NCBI GenBank assembly: GCA_018402075.1
Contig: JAGYJP010000001.1
Coordinates: forward strand, 372,001 to 436,000
DNA: 64,000 nt
Source of the DNA: Candidatus Nanopelagicales bacterium
Lineage (GTDB): Bacteria > Actinomycetota > Actinomycetes > S36-B12
Direction: 5' to 3'
A program made the translations under genes and the position numbers. Shown in pieces: positions 1 to 8,796 of the stretch. The notes below the pieces were generated by a model, which was not told the DNA's origin, did not search any database, and saw nothing but the letters and a program-made list of their open reading frames with translations. How positions within the stretch are numbered: the first letter of the stretch is position 1; the number at the start of each line of letters is the position of its first letter.

Positions 1-1371
1 ACCAGTAGTGAGCATGCTTGGTTTCAGGAAGTCCTACACTCAGAACCTGGGTCCCCCGCCTGGGATCGCTTTGTCATTAAAGAAGGCAAAGGCCAGAACC
101 ATGAACTCCCACCCACTAATTGGGAAAGTGTTTTCCACGGTCCAGCCTGGTCTCCCCTGGTTTTGGCCAACGGTAAAACCACCAAGTACTGGTACCTGCA
201 TATTTTTGATTCATCGCAGCCGGATGTGAATTGGGAAAACCCTGAAGTTCACTCGGAGTTTCTCGACATTTTGAAGTTCTGGTTTGACCTTGGAATAGAT
301 GGATTCCGAATTGATGTTGCACACGGAATGATCAAGGACCAAACATTCCCTGATATTGACTACTCAAATATTCAGGAGCGCGAATTACTTGGCGAACCAA
401 TCCTGAGTCCGTTCTGGGACCAAGATGGCGTTCATGCCATTTATCGCGATTGGCGAGTGCTCGCAGATAGCTACGATCCTCCTCGCATTTTCTGCGGTGA
501 GACGTGGGCACCATCTCCAGAGCGACTGGCGCTGTACCAACGCCCCGATGAACTTCACACATCCTTCAACTTCGATTACCTGCGTGCTGGATTTAACGCC
601 ACAAAGTTGAAGGAGTCCATTGATGCAACCCTTCTCAATCACAAGTTGGTTGGCGCTCCCCCCACCTGGGTGCTGTCCAATCACGACGTTGTTCGTCATG
701 CCACGCGATTAGCGCCTGGGCAATCCGAGCACCCGACTACTCCCCCCACAGCCGATAACGCCAATCGCGGTCTGGCACGCGCTCGAGCCGCGACCCTGTT
801 CACCCTCGGTTTACCCGGCTCCACCTATCTCTATCAAGGTGAGGAACTCGGTCTTCCTGAGGTACTCGATCTACCTGGAGACGCCCGCCAAGACCCTGTG
901 TGGTTCCGCAGCAATGGAACAGATATTGGTCGTGATGGATGTCGAGTGCCCATTCCGTGGTCCGGAGATATCCCGTCTTATGGCTTTGGACCGGGTAAAC
1001 AGTCATGGTTGCCGCAACCGATTGAGTGGGCTCAACTCAGTGTGCAAGCCCAAGAGTCCGATGACACCACGTTGAATTTCTATCGGAATACTTTGGCCCG
1101 CCGACGCTCCGAGCCCTCTACCGGAGACGGTGAGCTCGGATGGCGCACCCAAGAACTGTTACATCCAGATGGAGTGTTGGTGTACACCCGACCACATCCC
1201 GAGCTTCCGCTCACCTGTGTGCTCAATACCAATGACCACAACATTGCACTTCCTGTGCATTTTGGCAGTGAGTTACTTCAGACATCGGGCCCGGAAGTCG
1301 CGATCGTGGATTCGGGTGAAGGTGAGCACATTGTGATTGGCCCGGAAACAGCAGTGTGGTTGCGCGCCTAA
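1..1371 (+). CDS. Alpha-glucosidase, GH13 family (5' end outside window)
   Basis: Cytoplasmic retaining glycoside hydrolase that releases glucose from short alpha-glucosides. The frame is open from base 1, so the N-terminus is missing; the first visible residues (SSEHAWF) already belong to the barrel domain. GH13 landmarks are visible in order: GFRIDVAHG with the Asp nucleophile (about base 300), FCGETW with the acid/base Glu (about base 490) and LSNHDVVRH with the transition-state Asp (about base 675), followed by the beta-sheet domain. Its stop overlaps the 3' end of the convergent gene by 4 bases. An orphan sugar permease lies far away at 33.9-34.9 kb, so no transport partner is adjacent. 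Family assignment is firm; substrate preference is not visible. Confidence 0.93.
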   Translation, partial: TSSEHAWFQEVLHSEPGSPAWDRFVIKEGKGQNHELPPTNWESVFHGPAWSPLVLANGKTTKYWYLHIFDSSQPDVNWENPEVHSEFLDILKFWFDLGIDGFRIDVAHGMIKDQTFPDIDYSNIQERELLGEPILSPFWDQDGVHAIYRDWRVLADSYDPPRIFCGETWAPSPERLALYQRPDELHTSFNFDYLRAGFNATKLKESIDATLLNHKLVGAPPTWVLSNHDVVRHATRLAPGQSEHPTTPPTADNANRGLARARAATLFTLGLPGSTYLYQGEELGLPEVLDLPGDARQDPVWFRSNGTDIGRDGCRVPIPWSGDIPSYGFGPGKQSWLPQPIEWAQLSVQAQESDDTTLNFYRNTLARRRSEPSTGDGELGWRTQELLHPDGVLVYTRPHPELPLTCVLNTNDHNIALPVHFGSELLQTSGPEVAIVDSGEGEHIVIGPETAVWLRA

Positions 1372-2027
1372 TTCACAATTCGTAATCCGGTTCGAGCGGC
1401 TGGGCCGGTGGCGTAAGCGAAAACCTGGCCACGTGGTGTGCCGAGTCTTTTCCAAGGACCACAGGTGGCCGCAGAGACCTTGATGGGTTCATTCCACAAA
1501 ATCTGTAGGCGAGTCGCTGCGTGCAATACCCGAATAGGTAACCCAGCCCACGCGGGACGCTCCCAGATTTCGTCGGCTAGTTCGGATTTTCCTCGCTCAC
1601 CCAATCCTTGGCTACGGCGCTCAAACTCTATCGATGCTTCATTGACGATCGGGATAATGTCACTTGCTAATGCGGTGATGGGAATTTGCCAACCATCTGT
1701 GGGAGGCATCTCCACGAGCGATGTCCCCACTAACGACTCCACGGGGTTGAGGACACTGACGTCAATTTCGGCTTTAACCGATTCCTGCGGTGCTGAAAGA
1801 ACTGCAATTAAGGATTCCGCAAACACAATGCGGTCAAAGGACTTGCCCTCAGGTATACCGGCTGGCATTGCAATGAAGACATGAACATCTAGTGGAAGTG
1901 CCGAGTAGATTCCCACCGCCGATTTAGATGTCACAACCCTGACGGGAAGGGAGGGACGCCAATCAACTTGCTTCTCCAATAAACGGATGAGCGTGCTGCG
2001 CTCAGGTGCACCTAAAGTGATCTGCAC
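1368..2027 (-). CDS. Conserved hypothetical protein, 219 aa
   Basis: No domain I can name with confidence. The protein is soluble, begins MQITLGAPERST, and has no signal peptide or membrane span. It directly follows the thioesterase gene (its start codon abuts the thioesterase stop at 2028), so it is probably the last gene of the ettA-thioesterase transcription unit. Its 3' end overlaps the convergent alpha-glucosidase by 4 bases. The length and tight packing support a real gene. I see no catalytic motif and assign no function. Confidence 0.8.
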   Translation of the reverse strand: MQITLGAPERSTLIRLLEKQVDWRPSLPVRVVTSKSAVGIYSALPLDVHVFIAMPAGIPEGKSFDRIVFAESLIAVLSAPQESVKAEIDVSVLNPVESLVGTSLVEMPPTDGWQIPITALASDIIPIVNEASIEFERRSQGLGERGKSELADEIWERPAWAGLPIRVLHAATRLQILWNEPIKVSAATCGPWKRLGTPRGQVFAYATGPAARTGLRIVN

Positions 2028-2429
2028 TTACTGCTCCAGTTCTACAATCGCCTCGAGCGCCGCGCGCAACCCACTCGGTATTGGCACCGCCTTACCATCA
2101 TCAAAGCACACCATGACTGTCTCCGCCTCCGCTGAAAGCTCTCCGTCGGTATCAATGATCCGGTACTTCATTCGATATGAAGTGTTACCAACGGAAGTCA
2201 GCCACACTTCAATTTTCAGTGGCTCAGTAGAGTAAAGAATTGGTCGGCGGTAATCAATTGATTGATGAGCCACTACTTGGCGCATATTCAATACATCAGC
2301 GTCTCCCAGCTGAAGAAGTATCCGCAAGCGTGCTTCCAAACAATACTCGAGAAAAACTATGTTACTGACGTGACCGAGTGCATCGAGATCCGTAAATCTG
2401 CGTTCCACATACGTTATGAGCACAGCCAT
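2028..2429 (-). CDS. Acyl-CoA thioesterase, hot-dog fold (4HBT family)
   Basis: Short (133 aa) single-domain hot-dog protein that probably hydrolyses acyl-CoA thioesters in the cytoplasm. The N-terminal motif FTDLDALGHVSNIVFLEY matches the 4HBT pattern R..D.D..GHVNN..Y..Y.E..R, with the catalytic Asp and the conserved GHVSN turn near residues 13-23, then EARLRIL. Length is normal for the family. It starts 8 bases after the ettA stop codon and is followed without a gap by the hypothetical gene, so the three are likely co-transcribed. The physiological acyl chain cannot be deduced. Confidence 0.88.
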   Translation of the reverse strand: MAVLITYVERRFTDLDALGHVSNIVFLEYCLEARLRILLQLGDADVLNMRQVVAHQSIDYRRPILYSTEPLKIEVWLTSVGNTSYRMKYRIIDTDGELSAEAETVMVCFDDGKAVPIPSGLRAALEAIVELEQ

Positions 2430-2437
2430 ATCGTTTC

Positions 2438-4135
2438 CTAGTCCCTGGTTAATTTGCGGTAAGTGGCACGATGCGGTCGAGCAGCTTCTTCGCCCAGCCG
2501 CTCAATCTTGTTCTTTTCATAAGATTCAAAGTTTCCCTCGAACCAGAACCACTGCGAATCACCTTCATAGGCAAGGATGTGGGTTGCAATGCGATCCAGG
2601 AACCACCTGTCATGGGATGTAATAACCGCGCACCCAGGAAAATCCAGCAGCGCCTTCTCTAAGGAACCGAGTGTCTCCACATCAAGGTCATTGGTGGGTT
2701 CATCTAGTAGCAAGAGATTGCCACCCATTTTTAGGGTGAGGGCTAAATTCAAACGGTTTCTTTCTCCGCCCGAAAGCACCTTGGCCTGCTTTTGTTGATC
2801 TGGACCCTTAAATCCAAATACCGAGACATAAGCCCGGGACGGCATTTCCACGTTACCCACTTTGATCCAGTCGAGTCCATCCGAGACGACCTCCCACACA
2901 CTCTTGGTGGGGTCTAGTCCAGATCTGCTTTGATCCACATAAGACAACTTCACTGTTTCGCCAACCTTGATATCGCCGGAGGTTGGCAATGCATCTTTGT
3001 CAGAAGTGTCACCTGTTGCTGCAGCCACGATCATTGTGAAGAGGGTTGTTTTACCCACACCATTGGGGCCAATCACACCGACGATTCCATTGCGAGGGAG
3101 CGTAAAGGACAGGTTATCGATCAACATGCGGTCATCAAAGCCCTTGGTCAGACCCTTGGCCTCAACCACAACAGCGCCCAATCGTGGACCTGGTGGAATT
3201 TGGATTTCTTCCATGTCGAACTTACGAGTCTTTTCTGCCTCTGCCGCCATTTCTTCATAACGATCAAGTCGGGCTCGTGACTTTGTTTGACGGGCCTTGG
3301 CATTGGATCGGACCCATTCCAATTCCTCGGTCAGTCGCTTCTGGAGTTTGACGTCCTTTTGCCCTTCCACCTTCAGTCGAGCCGCCTTGGTTTCCAAGTA
3401 CGTTGAATAATTGCCTTCATAGGGGTAGGCACGACCACGATCAAGTTCCAGAATCCATTGCGCAACATTGTCCAAGAAGTAGCGGTCATGTGTAATGGCA
3501 ATGACAGTGCCCGGGTACTTCTCAAGGTGCTGTTCCAACCACTGCACGCTCTCAGCATCTAGATGGTTTGTGGGTTCGTCCAGCAAGAGGAGATCAGGCT
3601 TTCGCAATAGCAGTTGACATAGGGCTACCCGTCGTTTCTCACCACCGGAAAGGACGGAGACGTCTGCATCGCCTGGTGGACACCTCAAGGCATCCATGGC
3701 CTGTTCTAGTTGGTTATCCAGGTCCCAGGCATTGCGGTGGTCTATTTCTTCCTGCAACTTGCCCATTTCAGCAAGGAGGGAGTCATAGTCGGCATCAGGT
3801 TCAGAAAGCTCCACCGATATCTGATTGAACCGGTCGACCATTGCTTTGGTTTCTGAGACACCATCTTGAACGTTTTCCAAAACAGTTTTGGTCTCGTCCA
3901 GATTGGGCTCCTGCATGAGAATGCCGACACTGAAGCCTTCGTGGAGTTTCGCCTCGCCATTAGAGACATCGTCAATGCCTGCCATTATTTTCAACAGACT
4001 TGATTTTCCCGCGCCATTGGGTCCAACGACGCCAATTTTGGCACCAGGCAGGAACGCAAGGGTGACGTTGTCGAGAATTACTTTGTCGCCGTGTGCCTTG
4101 CGTGCTTTTTGCAGGGTATAAATGAACTCAGCCAT
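2438..4135 (-). CDS. ettA: Energy-dependent translational throttle protein EttA (ABC-F ATPase)
   Basis: Ribosome-binding ABC-F ATPase that gates the first elongation steps according to ATP/ADP ratio. It has two nucleotide-binding domains: Walker A GPNGAGKSS near residue 38, signature LSGGEKRR, Walker B LLLLDEPTNHLD; then GPNGVGKTT, LSGGERNR and LLLLDEPTNDLD in the second half. A charged linker (LEWVRSNAKARQTKSRARL) sits between them, as in EttA. At 565 aa it has the standard length, and the start MAEFIYTLQKARKAHGDK agrees with the family N-terminus. There is no membrane domain. It lies downstream of ssb; the start codon sits inside a strong hairpin described separately, and no Shine-Dalgarno sequence is evident. 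Confidence 0.96.
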   Translation of the reverse strand: MAEFIYTLQKARKAHGDKVILDNVTLAFLPGAKIGVVGPNGAGKSSLLKIMAGIDDVSNGEAKLHEGFSVGILMQEPNLDETKTVLENVQDGVSETKAMVDRFNQISVELSEPDADYDSLLAEMGKLQEEIDHRNAWDLDNQLEQAMDALRCPPGDADVSVLSGGEKRRVALCQLLLRKPDLLLLDEPTNHLDAESVQWLEQHLEKYPGTVIAITHDRYFLDNVAQWILELDRGRAYPYEGNYSTYLETKAARLKVEGQKDVKLQKRLTEELEWVRSNAKARQTKSRARLDRYEEMAAEAEKTRKFDMEEIQIPPGPRLGAVVVEAKGLTKGFDDRMLIDNLSFTLPRNGIVGVIGPNGVGKTTLFTMIVAAATGDTSDKDALPTSGDIKVGETVKLSYVDQSRSGLDPTKSVWEVVSDGLDWIKVGNVEMPSRAYVSVFGFKGPDQQKQAKVLSGGERNRLNLALTLKMGGNLLLLDEPTNDLDVETLGSLEKALLDFPGCAVITSHDRWFLDRIATHILAYEGDSQWFWFEGNFESYEKNKIERLGEEAARPHRATYRKLTRD

Positions 4136-4169
4136 GGCATCGAAGCCTAGTCGGCTTCAATGCCATGGC
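4131..4169 (-). promoter_or_regulatory. 17-bp hairpin covering the ettA start codon
   Basis: Arms at 4131-4147 and 4153-4169 are complementary over 17 positions with one mismatch/wobble; the loop is TAGTC. The ettA ATG (4133-4135) is inside the promoter-distal arm. There is no T-run after the stem on the minus strand, so it does not look like a normal intrinsic terminator for ssb. It could restrict ettA translation or stabilise the ssb mRNA 3' end; both are inference. Confidence 0.6.
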
Positions 4170-4175
4170 TTCGCT

Positions 4176-4691
4176 CTACCCGACTGTAACTACCTCGCCA
4201 GTTTCCTGATCAACTTCTGCAATGACTTCGCCTGGCTCGTTGACTGAATCAAGGAAATCCACCGAGTCTTGTCCGAGAGCATCGGCCAGCATGCGGCGTT
4301 CACTTTCCACTACGGAATCTCGCTTGACCCGCTGGAAGGATGCGGTGCCCTTGGTGAGATCAGGTCCCACGGAGACCGCCTCAATATCGACATAACGCAT
4401 GATCATTGTCTGATCACCCACGGTCTTCTCGTGCTCGCGACTGCGCAACCGACCCGTGACAACTACCGGCATACCCTTCATCAGACTGGCGGCCGCATTT
4501 TGCGCGAGATTGCGCCAACAGCTCACCGTGAAGTAATGGGTGTCTCCATCTATCCACCGCTCACCTGCGCGATCAAAGCGGCGAGTGGTGCTGGCCACCC
4601 GAAAGGAAGCGACTGCCTCGCCCGATGGTGTGAATCGCATTTCTACTTCATTAACCAAATTACCCAGAACGGTAATGCTGATGTCGTTCAT
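4176..4691 (-). CDS. ssb: Single-stranded DNA-binding protein, short paralogue
   Basis: OB-fold protein of 171 aa that binds single-stranded DNA. The N-terminal 110 residues show the SSB pattern: ISITVLGNLVNEVEMRFTPSG, ASFRVASTTRRFD, and HYFTVSCWRNLAQNAAASL, then the VVVTGRLRSRE strand. The usual acidic DD(I/L)PF tail that recruits partner proteins is absent; the protein ends in EVDQETGEVVTVG. It is therefore probably a second SSB rather than the main replicative one. It lies upstream of ettA with about 40 bp between stop and start, filled by a hairpin. The replicative ssb would be expected elsewhere in the genome. Confidence 0.9.
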   Translation of the reverse strand: MNDISITVLGNLVNEVEMRFTPSGEAVASFRVASTTRRFDRAGERWIDGDTHYFTVSCWRNLAQNAAASLMKGMPVVVTGRLRSREHEKTVGDQTMIMRYVDIEAVSVGPDLTKGTASFQRVKRDSVVESERRMLADALGQDSVDFLDSVNEPGEVIAEVDQETGEVVTVG

Positions 4692-4833
4692 ATGAACTCC
4701 TGTTTCCGTGTCACCGTCACCCGATTGGTGGCGGCAGGAAAATCAGGGTTCCAATGAAACCTAGAAAAGATAAGCCCCGCTGGTCATGCTGTGGATGAAA
4801 TTCGCATTCACAAAATTTCTTGTGGACAAAAAG

Positions 4834-4870
4834 AGGACGGTCCGAATGCCAGAAGCATCCGGACCGTCCT
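4834..4870 (-). terminator. Rho-independent terminator downstream of the rhodopsin gene
   Basis: Perfect 11-bp stem, AGGACGGTCCG at 4834-4844 and its complement at 4860-4870, with a further inner ATGC/GCAT pairing. On the minus strand the stem is followed at once by CTTTTTG (4833-4827). It lies 48 bp beyond the rhodopsin stop codon, so it fits termination of that gene before ssb. Confidence 0.85.
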
Positions 4871-4917
4871 AGCTGTTTACCGACTACTCGGTGAACATTC
4901 GTTCTTTTTCGTTACAT

Positions 4918-5751
4918 TCACACCTTGATACTTGAAGGGGCTGCATCAATTTCCTGCTCGCGGAACTCAGCAGAATCGAATTTGCTCTTCTCGCGCGCAA
5001 TCTTGTAAATCAACAGACCGAACAGACACTTCGCGAGAATATCCGCGACCGAGTAACCAACATTGCGCCAGACAAATGCGTCTGCTCCATCCCAGCCGAA
5101 CATGGGGATCATGTAGGAGATTGGGTACACGCCCCACGTTGCGAGCAACAGCCAACGCAGTCCGTTGAGGTCCTTGCCAACCTGCTCTGGCTGGGTCTTC
5201 ATGCTCTTGGAAAGTTCCACGAACAGGACGTAGAGGATATACGCGAACGGGATAGAGGAGAGAGCACCCCAGATTCCCTTGGCCATGATATCGCTGGTGA
5301 TTTCACCTGGGTATCCAAGAATGATCATCAGAGCCGAAGCTGGGATGAGCTTCAGAAGAAGGTTCTTGCGGATTGCCTGCGGAAGTGCAAGCACTGCAAT
5401 TGTTTCGAAGAGCAGCAGCGGGACGGTGAGCAACCAGTCAACGTAACGGTAGCCCTCGTTGAATCCTTCGCCGTTCACAAGCACGTAGGTCATGGCATCG
5501 AATGCCGCTGCAGGCTCGCCTGCATCGATTGCTACGTAAGAGCCGGTGAAGGAGTCGTAGATTCGGTAGTAGTGATAGGCAGCGATCAAACACACCATTG
5601 CCGAGACGACTAGCGCCTGACGATAGCGCGGAAGAACGCGGCCCTGAACTACAAGCAGAAAGACGAAAGTCGCCAACATTGCTGCCAGCGACAACGAAAT
5701 AATGTTGTACGTGATTTGATATTGGGAGTACGTCAGTTCCAAAACGTTCAT
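4918..5751 (-). CDS. Actinorhodopsin (light-driven proton pump)
   Basis: Seven-helix retinal protein of 277 aa in the cytoplasmic membrane that exports protons in light. Helix C reads RYVDWLLTVPLLLFE, giving Arg102, acceptor Asp105, Thr109 and donor Glu116, the D-T-E pump pattern. The Schiff-base lysine is Lys241 in VADILAKCLFG. The residue at the proteorhodopsin tuning position is Leu113, which predicts green absorption. The long B-C loop and the LGYPGE and WGALSSIPF segments fit the actinorhodopsin/xanthorhodopsin clade; Gly162 in helix E could leave room for a carotenoid antenna (inference). A GGAGG lies 9 bases before the ATG. It is a single-gene unit ending in a clear terminator; no carotenoid genes are adjacent. 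Confidence 0.96.
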   Translation of the reverse strand: MNVLELTYSQYQITYNIISLSLAAMLATFVFLLVVQGRVLPRYRQALVVSAMVCLIAAYHYYRIYDSFTGSYVAIDAGEPAAAFDAMTYVLVNGEGFNEGYRYVDWLLTVPLLLFETIAVLALPQAIRKNLLLKLIPASALMIILGYPGEITSDIMAKGIWGALSSIPFAYILYVLFVELSKSMKTQPEQVGKDLNGLRWLLLATWGVYPISYMIPMFGWDGADAFVWRNVGYSVADILAKCLFGLLIYKIAREKSKFDSAEFREQEIDAAPSSIKV

Positions 5752-6040
5752 GTGTCATGGCCTCCAAAGAGATGGTTGATTCGTGCCCTAGTGCCAAGGC
5801 AACCTTGCGGCCGCAGGATGGCAGGACTAAGGGTTCTCCCAAACGAGCAATTCCGCAAGCCAAACACCCAAGTTGCCGCAAAACGTCCTATTTGTCTTTA
5901 TTAAGTTTTTTACCCTATTTAGGGCATATTGAGGGATCTCGGTCACCCTGAGGCGGCAATAACCGCTGCGTTACCATCTGCCTAACGTCACCAAAATCAA
6001 TTGCCGTGGTGGCTCCACCGCTCACATGAAAGGCAGGCTG

Positions 6041-6238
6041 ATGGCCCACTCGACCAAACGCCTTTTCGGAGTCTGGATTCCTTATGCCGCCGCTGCCATC
6101 ATGGCATTCCTCGTGATCGGGAACTTCGTCACCGGCAATGTTGATTCACTGTGGAGTTGGATTGAAGTTTCATTCCTATCCCTCCTAGCGATCTATTTCG
6201 TTTACTACGCCACCAAAGCACGAAGACACATTCAATAA
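6041..6238 (+). CDS. Small two-helix membrane protein, unknown function
   Basis: A 65-aa protein with two predicted membrane spans (about residues 8-28, VWIPYAAAAIMAFLVIG, and 36-55, IEVSFLSLLAIYFVYYA) and a basic C-terminus (KARRHIQ). The ATG at 6041 is preferred because AAAGGCAGG lies just upstream; an in-frame ATG at 6026 is possible. It sits alone between the divergent rhodopsin gene and tRNA-Arg. I do not recognise the family. Confidence 0.6.
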   Translation: MAHSTKRLFGVWIPYAAAAIMAFLVIGNFVTGNVDSLWSWIEVSFLSLLAIYFVYYATKARRHIQ

Positions 6239-6269
6239 GCAACTGGATTAAATCCCACTTGCTCACCTG

Positions 6270-6342
6270 GCGCCCGTAGCTCAACGGATAGAGCAACAGG
6301 TTTCTACCCTGTCGGTTGGGGGTTCGAGTCCCTCCGGGCGCG
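6270..6342 (+). tRNA. tRNA-Arg (anticodon TCT)
   Basis: Complete cloverleaf: acceptor stem GCGCCCG/CGGGCGC, D-arm AGCTCAACGGATAGAGC, anticodon stem ACAGG/CCTGT with loop TTTCTAC (anticodon TCT), T-arm with GGTTCGAGTCC. CCA is encoded at 6343-6345. The gene is the anchor of the adjacent island: its 3' end is repeated at 6741, 9570, 10942 and 11346. Confidence 0.96.
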
Positions 6343-6346
6343 CCAA

Positions 6347-6740
6347 TGTCATGAGTCGAGACATAGTTCCCGGCGAACCCCCAGTCTGAGTACATGGGGG
6401 TATTTCTCGTTTGGTGTGCTTGAAATCGGATATAGGAACTACGGAATTGTCTCCTTGGATGGATTGTGACTAAAGCTTCAGCCAGGATCTACCGAGGAGT
6501 AGTCGACAGATCGGGGAGTTGATCCAGCGAACAGTGACGCCACATTTGATGGCGGTTTCCTGTTTCGACAAGCCTTGATGCACGACGGATAGCAGGATGA
6601 CACGGGATTTAGACATGCCCAATTCTCGGGAACTATGTCATGAACTCACCAAAACTCCGAACCCCCAAAAGCCATGAAAACCACGTATCTGTGGGAACGA
6701 TGTCATGACACACCCGGGAACGATGTCATGAACTAGAACA
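6347..6740 (-). mobile_element. Internally deleted IS481-type element, copy 1
   Basis: A 394-bp remnant with TGT...ACA ends; the inner parts of the ends pair as GACATAGTTCCCGG against GACATCGTTCCCGG. It is flanked by a perfect 16-bp direct repeat, CCTCCGGGCGCGCCAA (6331-6346 and 6741-6756), which is the 3' end of tRNA-Arg. Inside, on the minus strand from 6616, is only the start of a transposase (MSKSRVILLSVVHQG..., helix-turn-helix), broken by indels relative to copy 2; the DDE core is missing. Confidence 0.75.
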
Positions 6741-6915
6741 CCTCCGGGCGCGCCAAATGCGCGGAACTGCGGGTCAGGACGCAACCTGGCCACTCGCTTT
6801 ACACCTACGTTGATACCTACCGTTTTTAGACTCCTAGGGGCAGTGGTGATTCCATCCAACTAACTGAACAATTTGAGACCTATCTCACCGGTGGATGCGA
6901 TGAGCGGCCGCGGGT

Positions 6916-7585
6916 TCACGGTCGCATCAGCAGAGTCATTCCGGTACGCGACAGCACGGCTGCTCGGCTGCGCGGCGCCCTTCCTCGCTCCTTCCGAAGG
7001 AGGGCCGTGAACCGTTGAGAGATGTCCAGATCGGGCCACTTCGCCCAAAGATCGTCCTTGATGCTTGGGGCGATGACGTTCAGCCCGAAACCCATGATGT
7101 CCGCGCTGGTACCCAGGGCCAGGAGTCGTGTTTCTGATCGTGCGCCGGATGGAGGTTTGGGCTGGAAGTGAGCGACCACCGCGTCCTGTGCAGTCGACAC
7201 CCGGTCGCTGGCAACCAAGCGCTGCTCCATCGACTTGCGAGTGATCGCCGTGCTGGCAACCGTGAAGCATCGATCGTCGTTGTAGGGTTGCACGAGCCCG
7301 GCATCGTGAGTAAGAGCGGCGGCGGCGGCAACTTCCTGGTCGACGGATGCATACGCCGTGGCGTCGATCAAAAGCGCGCCGAGGACGTAACTGCGGCAGG
7401 AATGGTTGTAGAGCGCGGGCCCCAGATTCGCCTGCACGGGCGCGAAATCGCCGGATTCCTGAGCCCAGGCGAGTACCTGGCAGGCTGCGTGCAGCCGCGC
7501 TTCCTGCTCAGAAGCAGCAAGAGCGGCTTGACGTGAAAGACGTAGTTTGCTGCGGGTCAGCTGGACCATCGCTTGGCCGGACAAC
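6916..7585 (-). pseudogene. HD-domain hydrolase gene copy 1, 5'-truncated
   Basis: Encodes the C-terminal four fifths of the HD-domain protein found intact at 11526-12320, from GQAMVQLTRSKLRL to the end. The HD signature is retained (NHSCRSYVLGALL ... AALTHDAGL), and the copies differ by only a few amino acids. Upstream of base 7585 the homology stops and the reading frame runs into unrelated sequence, so the native start and N-terminus are lost. Expression would need a foreign start; I treat it as a pseudogene created when repeat R was duplicated. Confidence 0.75.
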
Positions 7586-7602
7586 TGGTTCGCTGCTATG
7601 GA

Positions 7603-7846
7603 CCAGGGCTGCCGAGTTCGAGGAAGAACTTGAATCTGAGCAACTAGAACTGATCGCTGCAGAGAAGATCGCATGCACCCTCAGGAAACTTCCCAGGGGA
7701 TTCGTAAGCAACGGGGGCGAGTCGAGGCCGCCACGGCTCGAGTCGAAAAGTTGGAAGGAGATTTGGCAGAAGCGCAGAAGTCAGCAAGTGAACTTTGGGA
7801 AAGGTACCAGTCAATTTCTCCAGTCCAGTTAGCGCGGGAGAGTTGA
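7603..7846 (+). pseudogene. 3' remnant of a coiled-coil protein gene
   Basis: Two frames carry adjoining charged, helical peptide: WTRAAEFEEELESEQLEL from about 7600, then in another frame RKQRGRVEAATARVEKLEG and DLAEAQKSASELWERYQSI from about 7673, ending with TGA at 7844-7846. Heptad-like Glu/Lys/Leu spacing suggests a coiled coil. The frame break and absence of any upstream gene body point to a truncated remnant left at the edge of repeat R. Family not recognised. Confidence 0.4.
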
Positions 7847-8512
7847 GAGCATTTCGAAGCACGCGAGTTTAATTCTGTGTTTTGAGCAATTTATATTGCA
7901 ATCCGCACACTCCTGAATATCTCGAAGTAATTTGGGCGGAGATTGCATTGCGACGGGTGTGGCAACAAGGCAGAGTTTTTAGGTGGGTCGTCGTCGATTC
8001 ACACCCATCTGTGGCGCTTGCGACGGCAAATTACTGAACGACCTGTCTAACATTTTGTCTGACAGTGCACTCTGAAATGCACTGAAACAGGGTGAATCAC
8101 CATGCACATGTGTTCATGAAACCCATGAGGCGTTGTGATGCACAGTGACCCACCATGCAAACATAGACAGACACTCGTAATGCATAGGTGCAGGGTGGGG
8201 AGGAGCAGCTGGACCTGCAAATGCGGAGACAACTTTTTCTAACACTTTTCTAACAGGCAACGATATGACTCTTAGTGACGCAATCTGAATCACCAGGATT
8301 CCTATTTCTTAGGCGTGGTAAGGCGGGTCCGGACACGATGAGTCGCCTGGAATCGCTGTGAAACCGTTGCGCGCAACTCATAATTCGGTCGTCGTCGGTT
8401 CGAGTGACCGCCCCTCTAGGAGGCCAAGCTTTTCTTAAAGTGCATCTCGCGTTGTGTCACACACCGCACACCGTGCACCACTGCCGGGTGGGTTAGTCAA
8501 CCACGCCCTCAC
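7847..8512. other. Degenerate non-coding stretch of the island
   Basis: I see no supportable gene. The only structured piece is 8373-8416, which resembles the 3' half of a tRNA with CAT anticodon (AACTCATAATTCGG ... GGTTCGAGT ... CGCCCC) but has a broken T-stem and no matching 5' half. It may be an old attachment-site scar. Confidence 0.35.
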
Positions 8513-8796
8513 CTACCAACTATGAATCAACGCACGCAAAACCACAACACCCATATATTGGTTGAGCATCCCCACCAACGCCATCCCGAGAACGTCGTCG
8601 CTGAGGTCAGCACCAGGTCAAGTAGGGCCGGCAGGTGATGGTCAGTTCGGCCATCACCTTCACGTGCAGTCACCGTGAACCACTGCAGTAGATCCAGTCC
8701 CGCAGCTGCGAGCACTGCTTTGGGGCCAGCAAGGAAACGTTCCACGCATCCGCATCAGTCACCGCCGGGGTAAAGGGCTGCTAAAACCTTGAGCAT
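8513..8796 (-). pseudogene. NHLP-like RiPP leader peptide ORF, copy B1 (frameshifted)
   Basis: Read with small frame corrections, the minus strand gives MLKVLAAL..PAVTDADA, then ERFLAGPKAVLAAAGLDL, FTVTAREGD and, near the end, ADLSDDVLGMALVGM before TAG at 8513. The pattern xRFLAdPKAvLAaAGLDLPexxtV and a late LSDdxL segment matches nitrile-hydratase-like leader peptides of RiPP precursors. At least three indels break the frame: one at the CCCTTTACC run, one after GATGCGTGG, and one in the acidic region. No modifying enzyme is nearby. Assignment is by pattern recognition only. Confidence 0.45.

Larger units (their letters stand above)
6304..7585. repeat. Direct repeat R, copy 1 (starts in the tRNA-Arg anticodon loop)
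   Basis: About 1.28 kb running from the tRNA-Arg anticodon loop through the first IS481 remnant and into a 5'-truncated HD-domain gene. Copy 2 is 9570-12189, interrupted by a full-length IS481 element at 9610-10941. The copies are nearly identical but differ by scattered substitutions and single-base indels, often in runs of G or C. The homology ends abruptly after GGCCGGACAAC in both copies. Confidence 0.9.
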
